35,163 nt of DNA from Anaerolineae bacterium (GTDB taxonomy: Bacteria > Chloroflexota > Anaerolineae > JAAYZQ01), in contig JAFGIA010000116.1 of assembly GCA_016929795.1 (NCBI GenBank), positions 1 through 35,163 of the forward strand, read 5' to 3'. The notes under the pieces are model-generated. The model searched no databases, was not told the DNA's origin, and saw only the letters and a list, made by a program, of their open reading frames with translations. Of the stretch, positions 16,630 to 24,579 are shown piece after piece (position 1 is the first letter of the stretch; every line of letters starts with the position of its first letter). The position numbers were made by a program, and so were the translations under genes.

Positions 16630-17912
16630 TGCGCCGCACCCGGATCGGGCCTCTTCTCTTGGGTTTCCATCCCCCCTTCCAGTTGACAACTCGGATCGTC
16701 GTCCTCGCCGCCTTGATGCTGCTCGTCGCTGCATGTGCAAGTGGAGCCCCAGACGACGATGAACTACAGAGCCAGGCCGCAGCCACGGCACTCCACGTCG
16801 CCGAGGAACCTTCCGGCCCTACTCCGAGCCCACGCCTGGAACTGGCGCTCGACCCGGCCGACCTGGCCCTGGCGCCACTTCCCCTCCGCGCCGGGGCACC
16901 TTTCACAATCACGACACGGATCCACAACCGCTCGGATATACTGGCCGTGGATGTGCCGGTTGTCGTGCACCTCGCCGCGCTCCAAGACGAGTTTGGTTAC
17001 CAGCCCTTCCTGCACGTGCTGACGGTCACAGTGCCACCATCCGCCTCGGTGCCGATCACTGTGCCGGTGCATTGGAACCTTGCCTCAGGCGAGCACAGGC
17101 TGTGGATGCAGACCAACAGGTTGCCTGATGCGTGGCAGGCTGCCCTGCCCTTGCAGGCAGAGGCAAACCTGTCCGACAATACTATGCTTGTGGACCTGTG
17201 GGTTGAGCCGTTCGATGCCCAGGTTAGCACGCTGTGTGCCGGGCGGGTGGATCTCGAGATCGAACCGGCCGATATCTTGCCCGAGCCGGACGCCGGTCGC
17301 GTCCTGGTGACAATCCACAACCTTGGCAATCGGGCCGTGTATAACGTGCCAGTCGTCGTCTTTTCGACCAGGGCGTCGGGCATCGCATACTCGCCGGCGA
17401 TCCCGCCGTGTGGTGGCACCATGCGCGTGTCTGTCGACCTTGAAGGGGGCCTGGCACCAGGAGACACGCTCAACGTGCAGATCAATCCAGCGGGTTGGAC
17501 GAGTGGCATCGAAGAAGACAATTATGACAACAACCACGTTGCCGTTTCCGCCGGGTTCGCACCCGGCGCGGCTCCGCCGCTTCCACAGCAGCCGGCCGAC
17601 TATGACTTTTGGGTCGACACCGGCGGCATCGAGCTCGCCCAGCCCGGGGTCCTCGTCGTGACCATCCAGAATCGGGGAACACGCGACGCAGATGAGGTGC
17701 CGGTGCAAGTAGAAAACGAGGCGGGGCGCAAGGTCATCGACCGCATTCCACTTGTGCGTGGGCAGGGGATCGGGGTCGGTGCGATCCGCATCTCTTCTCT
17801 TGGGACGCGATCCGGCACATTGATCGTGACGATCAACCCTGCCGATGCCCCCAATGCATACCCCGAAGCAAATCGGCAGGACAACGTAGTCACCTTCCAT
17901 TTCCCCGAATAG
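16629..17912 (+). CDS. CARDB-repeat lipoprotein of the sigma operon
   Basis: This 427-residue protein has an N-terminal hydrophobic segment and a lipobox LVAAC, with the lipidated cysteine at C36. The mature part starts with a low-complexity acidic/alanine region. It then has three similar beta-sandwich units of the CARDB (cell-adhesion-related) kind, at about residues 70-185, 200-300 and 315-425. Each has the VTIHNLGN/VTIQNRGT type strand and an NNxV ending (DNNHVAV, QDNVVTF). The role is unknown. Co-translation with sigma and anti-sigma suggests an envelope component that takes part in sensing or is itself part of the stress response. The n-region before the hydrophobic stretch is long for a lipoprotein. 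Confidence 0.8.
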   Translation: MRRTRIGPLLLGFHPPFQLTTRIVVLAALMLLVAACASGAPDDDELQSQAAATALHVAEEPSGPTPSPRLELALDPADLALAPLPLRAGAPFTITTRIHNRSDILAVDVPVVVHLAALQDEFGYQPFLHVLTVTVPPSASVPITVPVHWNLASGEHRLWMQTNRLPDAWQAALPLQAEANLSDNTMLVDLWVEPFDAQVSTLCAGRVDLEIEPADILPEPDAGRVLVTIHNLGNRAVYNVPVVVFSTRASGIAYSPAIPPCGGTMRVSVDLEGGLAPGDTLNVQINPAGWTSGIEEDNYDNNHVAVSAGFAPGAAPPLPQQPADYDFWVDTGGIELAQPGVLVVTIQNRGTRDADEVPVQVENEAGRKVIDRIPLVRGQGIGVGAIRISSLGTRSGTLIVTINPADAPNAYPEANRQDNVVTFHFPE

Positions 17913-17934
17913 TGTCCGAGCCGCGACCGGTGCA

Positions 17935-17955
17935 GGGCGGATTTCCAATCCGCCC
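17935..17955 (+). repeat. Short palindrome, possible dispersed repeat and terminator
   Basis: GGGCGGATT (17935-17943) pairs with AATCCGCCC (17947-17955) around a 3-nt loop, 22 nt after the lipoprotein stop. A TTTTT run follows at 17972-17976, which is rather far for an intrinsic terminator. The GCAGGGCGGATT/AATCCGCCCTAC form looks like a dispersed palindromic unit. It shares the GGAT/ATCC core with the hairpin at 30629-30650. Confidence 0.5.
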
Positions 17956-18027
17956 TACATCCCGCCCCGACTTTTTGAGATGATGCTTTTCAGCGAACTA
18001 GATACACCAACTGCGGACACACGCCGG

Positions 18028-18056
18028 TTGACTTTCGGCGTGACGTAAGCTATACT
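18028..18056 (+). promoter_or_regulatory. Sigma-70-like promoter of glycogen synthase
   Basis: TTGACT (18028-18033), 17 nt, then TATACT (18051-18056). The transcript would start near 18063 with a leader of about 100 nt. The leader contains a GGGCAG/CTGCCC pairing around a GC-rich interior (about 18094-18117). Confidence 0.7.
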
Positions 18057-18164
18057 TGATCGGTCGGTACCCTCTCCATATTGCGGGGGCGGTAGGGCAG
18101 GTGCCGCGCGAGCTGCCCCACTGCTTTAGAGAGAGTGGAGAAGTAGTGAAGGGATGGTCACGAG

Positions 18165-19664
18165 ATGCCTGAGCACGATCCATTAAAGATTTTGGTCCTC
18201 GCCGCGGAAGTGGCGCCTTTTGCCAAGACGGGAGGGTTGGCCGATGTCGTCGGCTCATTGCCCAAGGCGGTCCGCGCTCTCGGTCACGACATCCGGGTCG
18301 CCATGCCGCGCTACGCACGCATCGACCCTGCCAAGTTTGACCTGAAAGAGGTGGTGCCCACCTTCGACGTGCCGATGAACCGCACGACAGAACCGGCACA
18401 CATCTTGCAGGGCACAATCTCACCCGACGTCCCGGTCTACCTGGTCGACAATGCCCGCTACTTTGATCGGCCGGGTATCTATATGTATCCCGACGACGCC
18501 GACCGCTTTATCTTTTTCTGCCGGGCGATCCTTGAGAGCTTGGAGCAGATCGACTGGCAGCCCGACGTCATTCACTGTCACGACTGGCACACAGCCATTG
18601 TCCCCAACTGGCTCAACACCATCTATCGCGACGATCCCTTCTTTGCCCGCACAGCCACCGTGTACACCATCCACAACCTCGCCTACCAGGGCATCTTTGG
18701 CTATCGCATCCTCGAGATCGCCGGTCTCGACGAGTGGGGGTTCCAATATCACCCAGAAATGGCCGACCTGAACGAGGTGGTCGACCTGATGGGGCGCGGG
18801 ATCTACTGGGCTGACCTGGTAAGCACAGTTAGCCCCACGTACGCGCAAGAGATCTTGACGCCCGAGTACGGAGAGAGGCTCGACCCCCTCCTGCGCGACA
18901 GGCGGGACCGCCTCTTTGGTATCCTGAACGGCATCGACTATGATTCGGCCGACCCAACTACCGATCCCCACATTGCCGTGGGCTATGACACATCCACCCT
19001 CGACCGCAGGAACGAAAACAAGCTCGCGCTTCAGCGCGAGGCCAGGCTGCCAGAGAATCCCGATATCCCACTCCTCGGCGTTGTCTCGCGCCTCACCGAC
19101 TCGAAGGGCCTGGACATTCTCGCCCAAATCGTGGATCATATTCTTGACCTGGGCGTACACATGGTCGTGATGGGCACCGGCGAGCAGAGCTATCACGAGG
19201 TGCTGAGCAGGATAGCACAGCACTATCCAGACCAGATGGCCATCTTTTTGACCTTTAACACCCCATTGCAGCACAAGATCTTTGCCGGCAGCGACATCTT
19301 TTTGATGCCGAGCCGGGTCGAGCCATGTGGAACCAGCCAATTGATCGCGATGCGCTACGGTAGCGTGCCTGTGGTGCGGGCGACAGGCGGCCTGGCGGAT
19401 ACGGTGGAGGACTATGACCCGCGCACCGGGCGGGGCCATGGCTTTGTATTTGCCGAATATGATCCTTGGATGCTCTTTGCGGCAGTAGTACGCGCAGTCG
19501 AGACGTTCAAGCACCGGGAGGTGTGGCGCCAGATCCAGCGCCGGGGGATGAGCGCCGACCATTCGTGGCAGCGCTCTGCGGGCAAGTACGTTGATCTCTA
19601 CCGGCGTGCACTGGCGAGCCGCCTACCGCGGCCGGGCATTGAAAAGTACCAGGTAAAGGTGTGA
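18165..19664 (+). CDS. glgA: Glycogen synthase (ADP-glucose type, GT5)
   Basis: This 499-residue GT-B enzyme elongates alpha-1,4-glucan from a sugar nucleotide in the cytoplasm. The KTGGLADVVGSLPKA motif at about residues 21-35 binds the nucleotide-sugar phosphates. The C-terminal half has the catalytic SRVEPCGTSQLIAMRYG segment (about 383-399) and VVRATGGLADTV. The length is normal for GlgA. It has its own promoter and is followed after 37 nt by a small membrane protein. No branching enzyme or ADP-glucose pyrophosphorylase is in the window. AAGGGATGG is the only candidate Shine-Dalgarno and is slightly distant from the ATG. Confidence 0.95.
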   Translation: MPEHDPLKILVLAAEVAPFAKTGGLADVVGSLPKAVRALGHDIRVAMPRYARIDPAKFDLKEVVPTFDVPMNRTTEPAHILQGTISPDVPVYLVDNARYFDRPGIYMYPDDADRFIFFCRAILESLEQIDWQPDVIHCHDWHTAIVPNWLNTIYRDDPFFARTATVYTIHNLAYQGIFGYRILEIAGLDEWGFQYHPEMADLNEVVDLMGRGIYWADLVSTVSPTYAQEILTPEYGERLDPLLRDRRDRLFGILNGIDYDSADPTTDPHIAVGYDTSTLDRRNENKLALQREARLPENPDIPLLGVVSRLTDSKGLDILAQIVDHILDLGVHMVVMGTGEQSYHEVLSRIAQHYPDQMAIFLTFNTPLQHKIFAGSDIFLMPSRVEPCGTSQLIAMRYGSVPVVRATGGLADTVEDYDPRTGRGHGFVFAEYDPWMLFAAVVRAVETFKHREVWRQIQRRGMSADHSWQRSAGKYVDLYRRALASRLPRPGIEKYQVKV

Positions 19665-19701
19665 TCGCCACAGTGTGGCGCAGTGGAAAAGAGGCAAGGA
19701 C

Positions 19702-20118
19702 ATGAGGGTAGCGATCCAACGTGTCGTGCTCCCGTCGCTCGGCAGAATGGGATGTCTACTTGGCCTCGTCGCTGCCTTTGTGCCCAGTTTACTGTGTGGC
19801 TTGTTGAGTTTGGGGCTGGTATGGATCGTGCACCGCTGGCTTGAAAGCTGGCAGGATTTTACCATCTCGATCCTTGGCCGCGAGGTGGCAACCATCGACT
19901 TTGTCCGGCTGCTCGAGCTTGAAGGTCTGCTCGACGTGCTGCGCGCAGTGACCGGTGCCTCGGGTCTGGTCCTCGTGCTAGCCATCCTCGGCCTCGCCCT
20001 CGCCACAGGACTGCTGCTCGCACTCATAACCATGCTCGTCGGCCTGTCCTACAACGCCCTGGCAGCCACCACGGGGGGCGTGGTGGTCGAGATAGAAGAG
20101 ATCCGGCCGCGCGAATAA
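19702..20118 (+). CDS. Small membrane protein, DUF3566-like
   Basis: This 138-residue protein has two long hydrophobic segments (about residues 14-43 and 84-118) flanking an amphipathic region. It ends with YNALAATTGGVVVEIEEI, which resembles the YNxxAxxxGGxxVxL end of DUF3566 membrane proteins. The function of that family is not known to me. The ATG at 19702 is chosen over an in-frame ATG at 19675 because AGAGGCAAGG lies just upstream of it. The gene follows glgA closely and is probably on the same transcript. No functional link to glycogen is visible. Confidence 0.65.
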   Translation: MRVAIQRVVLPSLGRMGCLLGLVAAFVPSLLCGLLSLGLVWIVHRWLESWQDFTISILGREVATIDFVRLLELEGLLDVLRAVTGASGLVLVLAILGLALATGLLLALITMLVGLSYNALAATTGGVVVEIEEIRPRE

Positions 20119-20191
20119 GCGACTGAAATACGAGATCCGTGGCTGCCCGGGCTTTCCACCGCCCCATCTTCCAGCCTTTCTATTTTCGGGC

Positions 20192-20220
20192 TTGACAAAA
20201 GCGCCCAACGGGAGTACAAT
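20192..20220 (+). promoter_or_regulatory. Sigma-70-like promoter of the winged-helix/degV unit
   Basis: TTGACA (20192-20197), 17 nt, then TACAAT (20215-20220). The start would be near 20227, about 40 nt before the GTG. Confidence 0.75.
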
Positions 20221-20267
20221 ATCCTCAATATTTTGGTTTTTTGGGAACTATTCGCAGGGGGAGAAAA

Positions 20268-20987
20268 GTGGACGCTGTCCCAAGGCTGACGGCGCGGCAG
20301 CGCGTGTTTCTGCAAAAGCTCGTCGATCTGTACCACGAGCGACAGGCGCCTGTGCACTATTCGGACGTGGCCGAGCAGATTGGCGTCAGCCCTTTTTCTG
20401 CCTACGACATGCTCAAGGTCCTGGAGAAGAAAGGCCTGGCCTCCTCCAGCTATGCCCTCGCTGCCGAGCACTCCGGTCCGGGCCGGTCGATGGTGGTCTT
20501 TGCACCTACGGCCGGCGTGGCGAGTGTGCTGCGCCCCTTGCCGCAGGCAGTTGGCCCCGACGACGAGTGGCCGGGGGTGCGCGCGCGAGTGCTCAACCGG
20601 CTGCGCGCAGCGCGTGATACAAGTCCGCGCGAGGCACTCTCCGAGCTGCTCGCACGCCTGCCCGAAACCAAGTCGCCTCTCACCTATTGTACCGAGATGG
20701 TAGGTGCCCTGCTGCTAAACATGCAGCGGGCCAGGCAGCGCGCTTCGGGCCTGAATCCGTTCCGGGTGCTGGCTGCCCTGCGCGGAGACGATTCTGCTGA
20801 GCTCGAGACGCTGGCTGGGCTGAGCGTGGGGGCCACGCTCGATGTCGAAGAAGAAGGCTCGTCCTCTACCACACAGCGGCTGCTGGAACAGATGCACCGC
20901 TACCAGTCGAACCTGGGGCGGCTAAGTAAGGAAGCGCGTACGATGTTGGTCCAGTTCCTGGAAGAAGCCCTTGAGGCCCTGGACTGA
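20268..20987 (+). CDS. Winged-helix DNA-binding regulator (LexA/MarR-like N-terminus)
   Basis: This 239-residue protein has residues 7-65 forming a winged helix: LTARQRVFLQKLVDLY, then helix-turn-helix VHYSDVAEQIGVSPFSAYDML and a KVLEKKGLASSSY wing. The remaining 170 residues are mostly helical with no protease or ligand motif that I recognise, and no LexA Ser-Lys dyad. It probably represses or activates its own unit, which includes the degV-like gene 24 nt downstream. GTG 20268 is preferred to a TTG at 20241 because AGGGGGAG sits just upstream. A DegV gene beside a small regulator is a common pairing. Confidence 0.7.
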   Translation: MDAVPRLTARQRVFLQKLVDLYHERQAPVHYSDVAEQIGVSPFSAYDMLKVLEKKGLASSSYALAAEHSGPGRSMVVFAPTAGVASVLRPLPQAVGPDDEWPGVRARVLNRLRAARDTSPREALSELLARLPETKSPLTYCTEMVGALLLNMQRARQRASGLNPFRVLAALRGDDSAELETLAGLSVGATLDVEEEGSSSTTQRLLEQMHRYQSNLGRLSKEARTMLVQFLEEALEALD

Positions 20988-21011
20988 ACTATTACCTCAC
21001 CAAGGAGAAAG

Positions 21012-21860
21012 ATGATGGCAATCAAGTTGGTAACCGATTCAACCGCATATTTACCGGAAGAGATGATCCGGCGACTCGACATCCGGGTCGTTCCCCTGTG
21101 TGTTCACTTTGCCCATGAGGAGTTCAAAGAGGGCGTAGAGCTCTCCAACGAAGAATTCTACAAGCGCTTGCAAGAGGCAGCCCAGCTACCTACGACATCG
21201 CAGCCCTCCGCTGGTGCCTTCTTTGAGGTGTTCAAAGAGCTTGCAGACAAAGGCCACGAGATCGTTGCCATCACCATTTCCAGCAAGTTGAGCGGGACCT
21301 GGAACTCGGCCATGGCTGCTCGGGAGATGCTTCCCGAGGCCGGCATCAGCATCATCGATTCACTCTCCACATCCATCGGCCTGAGACACATGATCGAGGC
21401 CGCAGGGCGAGCCATTGCATCGGGTGCAACGCGCGAGGAAACAGTCGCCAAGATCGAGAAGGTAAAAGAGAGCACCTACCTCCTCTTTGTGGTCGATACC
21501 CTCGAATATCTGGCAAAAGGTGGACGCATCGGCAATGCCAAGGCGTTTCTCGGCACGTTGCTGAAGGTCAAGCCGATCCTCATCTTGAAAGACGGGGCCA
21601 TCGAGCCGCTGGAGCAGGTCCGTTCAAAGCGAAAGGCACACGCACGTATGATCGAGCTGATCGAGAACCACGTCGCCGCGAACGGTTCGGACATCCAGGT
21701 CAGCCTGGTGCATGCCCTCGTCCCGGAAGATGCGCAGGCGCTGGCACAAGAGTTGTCAGCACGGCTGGGTGATGTGCCTGTGTCGATTAACGATCTCGGC
21801 CCGGTGATCGGAACGCACACCGGGCCGGGCGTCGTAGGCGTGGCAGTCTCACTGTCGTAA
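21012..21860 (+). CDS. DegV family fatty-acid-binding protein
   Basis: This 282-residue protein has the two-domain DegV fold. The N-terminus VTDSTAYLPEEM and the segments TTSQPSAGAFFEVF and ISSKLSGTWNSA form the acyl-carboxylate binding site. GGRIGNAKAFLGTLLKVKPIL and the C-terminal IGTHTGPGVVGVAV are family hallmarks. Such proteins bind long-chain fatty acids and in Firmicutes act as FakB partners of a fatty-acid kinase. No FakA gene is seen here. AAGGAG at 21002 supports ATG 21012 or the adjacent ATG 21015. Confidence 0.94.
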   Translation: MMAIKLVTDSTAYLPEEMIRRLDIRVVPLCVHFAHEEFKEGVELSNEEFYKRLQEAAQLPTTSQPSAGAFFEVFKELADKGHEIVAITISSKLSGTWNSAMAAREMLPEAGISIIDSLSTSIGLRHMIEAAGRAIASGATREETVAKIEKVKESTYLLFVVDTLEYLAKGGRIGNAKAFLGTLLKVKPILILKDGAIEPLEQVRSKRKAHARMIELIENHVAANGSDIQVSLVHALVPEDAQALAQELSARLGDVPVSINDLGPVIGTHTGPGVVGVAVSLS

Positions 21861-21876
21861 CGACGGCTTTCGTAGA

Positions 21877-21910
21877 GACAGCGGCTTTCGTCGTGACGAA
21901 AGCCGCTGTC
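21877..21910. terminator. Bidirectional 15-bp hairpin between degV-like and crp-like genes
   Basis: GACAGCGGCTTTCGT (21877-21891) pairs perfectly with 21896-21910 around a 4-nt loop. It lies between two convergent stops only 51 nt apart. A partial copy of the left arm, CGACGGCTTTCGT, at 21861-21873 allows an alternative fold. Confidence 0.7.
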
Positions 21911-21911
21911 G

Positions 21912-22592
21912 TTAGCTCTGCGCGATGCGCTCCAGGCCATCCGGATCGAGGATGGTAATGCGCTTGCGCCCGATATCAATCAGCCCTTCCGTCTTGAAAG
22001 TGTTGAGCGTCTGTGTTGTCGTCTCGCGATAGGTGCCGATCCTCTCTCCGAGATCCTGGTGCGTCAGGCCGTCGATGGTCGCGCTGCCCTGCTCCTCGCT
22101 GAGGCGCAACAGGAGCGAAGCGAGGCGCGCAGGAATGCCTTTGAACGCGATCTGCTGCAGGCGCGCTTCTGTCTCGCGCAACCTGCTGCCGAGAACCTCG
22201 AAAATGCGCAGCGCCACCATCGGCTTGGTAAGCAGCAGGCGCTCGACGTCCTCGCGGTTCATGACGCACAGCACACAGTCCTCTGTGGCCTCGGCAAAGG
22301 TGTTGTGCATTCCCTGCCCGATGAGCGCCATCTCGCCGAACACACTGCCCGGTTCTACAGTAGCGATCACCAATTTTTTACCATCTGGGGAGATGCGATA
22401 GAGCTGCACTCGTCCTTTTTTCAACAAGAACAGGACTTCGCTTGTATCCTCGGGCATATAAAAGATCTTGCCACGGCGGCAGGTGCTCATCGTCGTCGCC
22501 CTGTCAATCTCTTCGATCTCTTCCTCGCTGAGGTCCTGAAAGATATCTATCATTTTCAGGTAACCAAATTTTTCGGACTGCTCCTCTGACAC
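21912..22592 (-). CDS. CRP/FNR family transcriptional regulator
   Basis: This 226-residue protein has an N-terminal cyclic-nucleotide-binding fold (about residues 14-130, with [12 protein letters not shown] as the phosphate-binding cassette), the dimerisation helix (about 131-150) and a C-terminal winged helix-turn-helix ([24 protein letters not shown]). The cassette lacks the Arg-Ser/Thr that CRP uses for cAMP (it has ALIGQG), and there is no N-terminal cysteine cluster of FNR. The signal is therefore unknown and may be redox, another ligand or none. The GTG start is supported by GGAGGAAACAG. It is divergent from lgt. Confidence 0.9.
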   Translation of the reverse strand: MSEEQSEKFGYLKMIDIFQDLSEEEIEEIDRATTMSTCRRGKIFYMPEDTSEVLFLLKKGRVQLYRISPDGKKLVIATVEPGSVFGEMALIGQGMHNTFAEATEDCVLCVMNREDVERLLLTKPMVALRIFEVLGSRLRETEARLQQIAFKGIPARLASLLLRLSEEQGSATIDGLTHQDLGERIGTYRETTTQTLNTFKTEGLIDIGRKRITILDPDGLERIAQS

Positions 22593-22643
22593 CTGTTTCC
22601 TCCGCTGCTGGGGTTGGGATCGATCGCACTTCCTTGTGCGGCA

Positions 22644-22673
22644 ATTATACTACAAATCGTGGCCTTTTACCAA
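22644..22673 (-). promoter_or_regulatory. Promoter of the crp-like gene
   Basis: On the minus strand TTGGTA (22673-22668), 18 nt, then TATAAT (22649-22644). The leader would be about 45 nt. Confidence 0.5.
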
Positions 22674-22704
22674 GCACGTGGGGCCGAGTGCGTGCAGTGG
22701 CAAG

Positions 22705-22732
22705 TTGCACCTCGCCCCACCTATGGTATAAT
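22705..22732 (+). promoter_or_regulatory. Promoter of lgt
   Basis: TTGCAC (22705-22710), 16 nt, then TATAAT (22727-22732). The start would be near 22739, giving a leader of about 20 nt that includes GGAGGAG before the ATG. Confidence 0.65.
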
Positions 22733-22760
22733 CCAACACACTACCGTGCCTGGAGGAGTT

Positions 22761-23627
22761 ATGAACCACATCAACCCGATCATCTTTGAACTGGGCCCCT
22801 ACGCGGTGCGCTGGTATGGGGTGCTGATCATGCTCGGCGTGGCGCTTGGTGCCGTGTGGGCATCGCGCCTTGCAACCATGCGTGGCCTCAATACGGAACA
22901 CGTGTGGAATGGTGTCATGTTTGCCGTCATCCTGGGCATCCTCGGCGCCCGCCTCTACCACGTCTTTTCCATCCCCGAAGGCTGCACACCGCAGACCCCC
23001 TGTGGCTGGTACTGGTATCGCACACACCCCATCGACGCCATCGCCGTCTGGAAGGGAGGGTTCCAGGGTCTGGGCATCTATGGTGCGATCGTCGGTGGCT
23101 TGCTGGGCGTTACCATCTATGCTCTCTGGCAGCGGATCAACCCACTCGTCTGGCTCGACCTCGGCGCAGTGGGCCTGCCCTTTGGCCAGTTTGTCGGGCG
23201 CTGGGGAAACTTTATCAACCAGGAGCTGTACGGCCCCCCCACCGGCTCTGACTGGTATGGCCTCAAGATCAACCCAGCGCTGCCACATCAGGTGCCTCCT
23301 GACAGCCGCTACGATCTGCGCTACCACCCCACCTTTCTTTACGAATCGATCTGGAACCTGTTTGTATTCCTCGTGCTTTATAACGTCCATGCCCGCCTTC
23401 CCCACAAACTGCGCGACGGAGACGTTTTACTTGGCTACCTGATCCTCTATCCGTTGGGCCGCTTCTTTGTCGAGTTCTTTCGCCCCGACGCGTGGACCAT
23501 CGGCACCCTGGCAACGGCGCAGTGGATCGCCCTCATCCTGATTGCCGCTTCGTCCGTCACCCTGGTCCTGCGCCACATCTTTTGGGATCGGAGCGAGACA
23601 GAGGCACAGGCAAAAGAGGTATCGTAA
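22761..23627 (+). CDS. lgt: Prolipoprotein diacylglyceryl transferase
   Basis: This 288-residue polytopic membrane enzyme transfers diacylglycerol from phosphatidylglycerol to the lipobox cysteine of prolipoproteins at the outer face of the cytoplasmic membrane. The Lgt signature GRWGNFINQELYG is at residues 146-158 with the essential R147. The N-terminal VRWYGVLIMLGV and the PTFLYESIWN segment are also typical. ATG 22761 with GGAGGAG directly upstream is the true start. The frame is open further up but contains the promoter. The gene is monocistronic and supplies lipidation for proteins such as the CARDB lipoprotein of this window. Confidence 0.96.
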   Translation: MNHINPIIFELGPYAVRWYGVLIMLGVALGAVWASRLATMRGLNTEHVWNGVMFAVILGILGARLYHVFSIPEGCTPQTPCGWYWYRTHPIDAIAVWKGGFQGLGIYGAIVGGLLGVTIYALWQRINPLVWLDLGAVGLPFGQFVGRWGNFINQELYGPPTGSDWYGLKINPALPHQVPPDSRYDLRYHPTFLYESIWNLFVFLVLYNVHARLPHKLRDGDVLLGYLILYPLGRFFVEFFRPDAWTIGTLATAQWIALILIAASSVTLVLRHIFWDRSETEAQAKEVS

Positions 23628-23666
23628 AGTAGCGGTTGGGGACACAGGTTCTGTCTTGAGACAAGT

Positions 23667-23695
23667 CGCGCCCCCATCGGTGAGATGGGGGCGCG
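23667..23695. terminator. Convergent hairpin between lgt and the DUF4870 gene
   Basis: CGCGCCCCCATC (23667-23678) pairs with GATGGGGGCGCG (23684-23695), a 12-bp perfect stem with a 5-nt loop. There is no strong T-run on either side. It lies 40 nt after the lgt stop and 45 nt from the stop of the opposite gene. Confidence 0.65.
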
Positions 23696-23739
23696 CTGCA
23701 TGGAAGCTCAGGTGGCCCCGAGCGCCCTACCCTTGCATT

Positions 23740-24393
23740 TCACGCCTGCGTCTGGTAACGGTCGATCATGTCTGCAATCCACCAGTAGCGGAAGGGCCGG
23801 CCGTTATATGCCTCCAGGGTCGCGTAGCACCCATAGACCACCTGGACGATGGGCAGTGCGACCACGCCGACCACCCACAACAAGGTCACCACCAGCATGA
23901 TCGGCAGCAACAACAAGCCAATGAGCACGATCACGAGGATAGCACTCACCGCCCAGCCCACGCCCACGATCAGAGAGCCGATGATGGCCAGGGCAAGCAG
24001 CGCCACGATGCCGGCCAACTGAAAAATCGTCGCCTGCCGCGCCTGGTCCGTCACGTACTTGGACTCGTCGCGATGCGCGTACCAGATAATGGCCGGGATG
24101 ATCGGCCCCAGGATGGCCAGGATGCCGCCAGACGACAGGCCAAGCAGCAGTGTGATCAGAATGCTGCCATGGGCGACAGCCGCCCAGCTCATCTCCCGCC
24201 GTGTCAGGCCCAGGTGCGTGCCCGAGATCGAGCCCCCTCCCGGCAGGTCTGGATCGTCCGCAGGATTCAGCTTGCGCGTCTCGGGGCGGCGAGGCCTGGG
24301 CGCAGCATTGTTCGCTCCGGGCTCCAACTTGCGCGTGAGCACCGGCTGCTTTTCCCCGGTGCGGTCCTCAACTTCTTTCATAGATTCCGACAC
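23740..24393 (-). CDS. DUF4870 (Tic20-like) membrane protein with disordered N-terminus
   Basis: This 217-residue protein has residues 1-65 that are polar, charged and probably disordered. They are followed by four hydrophobic helices with the DUF4870 pattern: AHGSI near the first helix, LGPIIPAIIWYAHRDESKYV, DQARQATIFQLAG, and a final ATLEAYNGRPFRYWWIADMI. The family has no firm function. The GTG start is set by AGGAGG seven bases upstream. It is convergent with lgt and divergent from the large amidase-domain protein. Confidence 0.85.
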   Translation of the reverse strand: MSESMKEVEDRTGEKQPVLTRKLEPGANNAAPRPRRPETRKLNPADDPDLPGGGSISGTHLGLTRREMSWAAVAHGSILITLLLGLSSGGILAILGPIIPAIIWYAHRDESKYVTDQARQATIFQLAGIVALLALAIIGSLIVGVGWAVSAILVIVLIGLLLLPIMLVVTLLWVVGVVALPIVQVVYGCYATLEAYNGRPFRYWWIADMIDRYQTQA

Positions 24394-24505
24394 TTTTCCA
24401 CCTCCTCAGTCTTGAACTCGCATGAGCGCTTTCTCGTTTTGTCTGTCGCTATCCTATACGCGCACTGCCGGTAATGGTTGCACCCCTCAGCATCTGTCCC
24501 GGGTA

Positions 24506-24534
24506 TGGACAAACGTGCAACTTTGCGGTATAAT
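24506..24534 (+). promoter_or_regulatory. Promoter of the amidase-domain protein gene
   Basis: TGGACA (24506-24511), 17 nt, then TATAAT (24529-24534). The start would be near 24541, about 39 nt before ATG 24580. Confidence 0.7.
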
Positions 24535-24579
24535 GACATCATTCCCCTTGACACTGGATGAAAAAGGGAGGGCGAAAAG

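Noticed and set aside
22614..22760. Extension of Lgt by 49 residues upstream
   Set aside because: The segment contains the TATAAT promoter box, and a strong Shine-Dalgarno sits right before ATG 22761.
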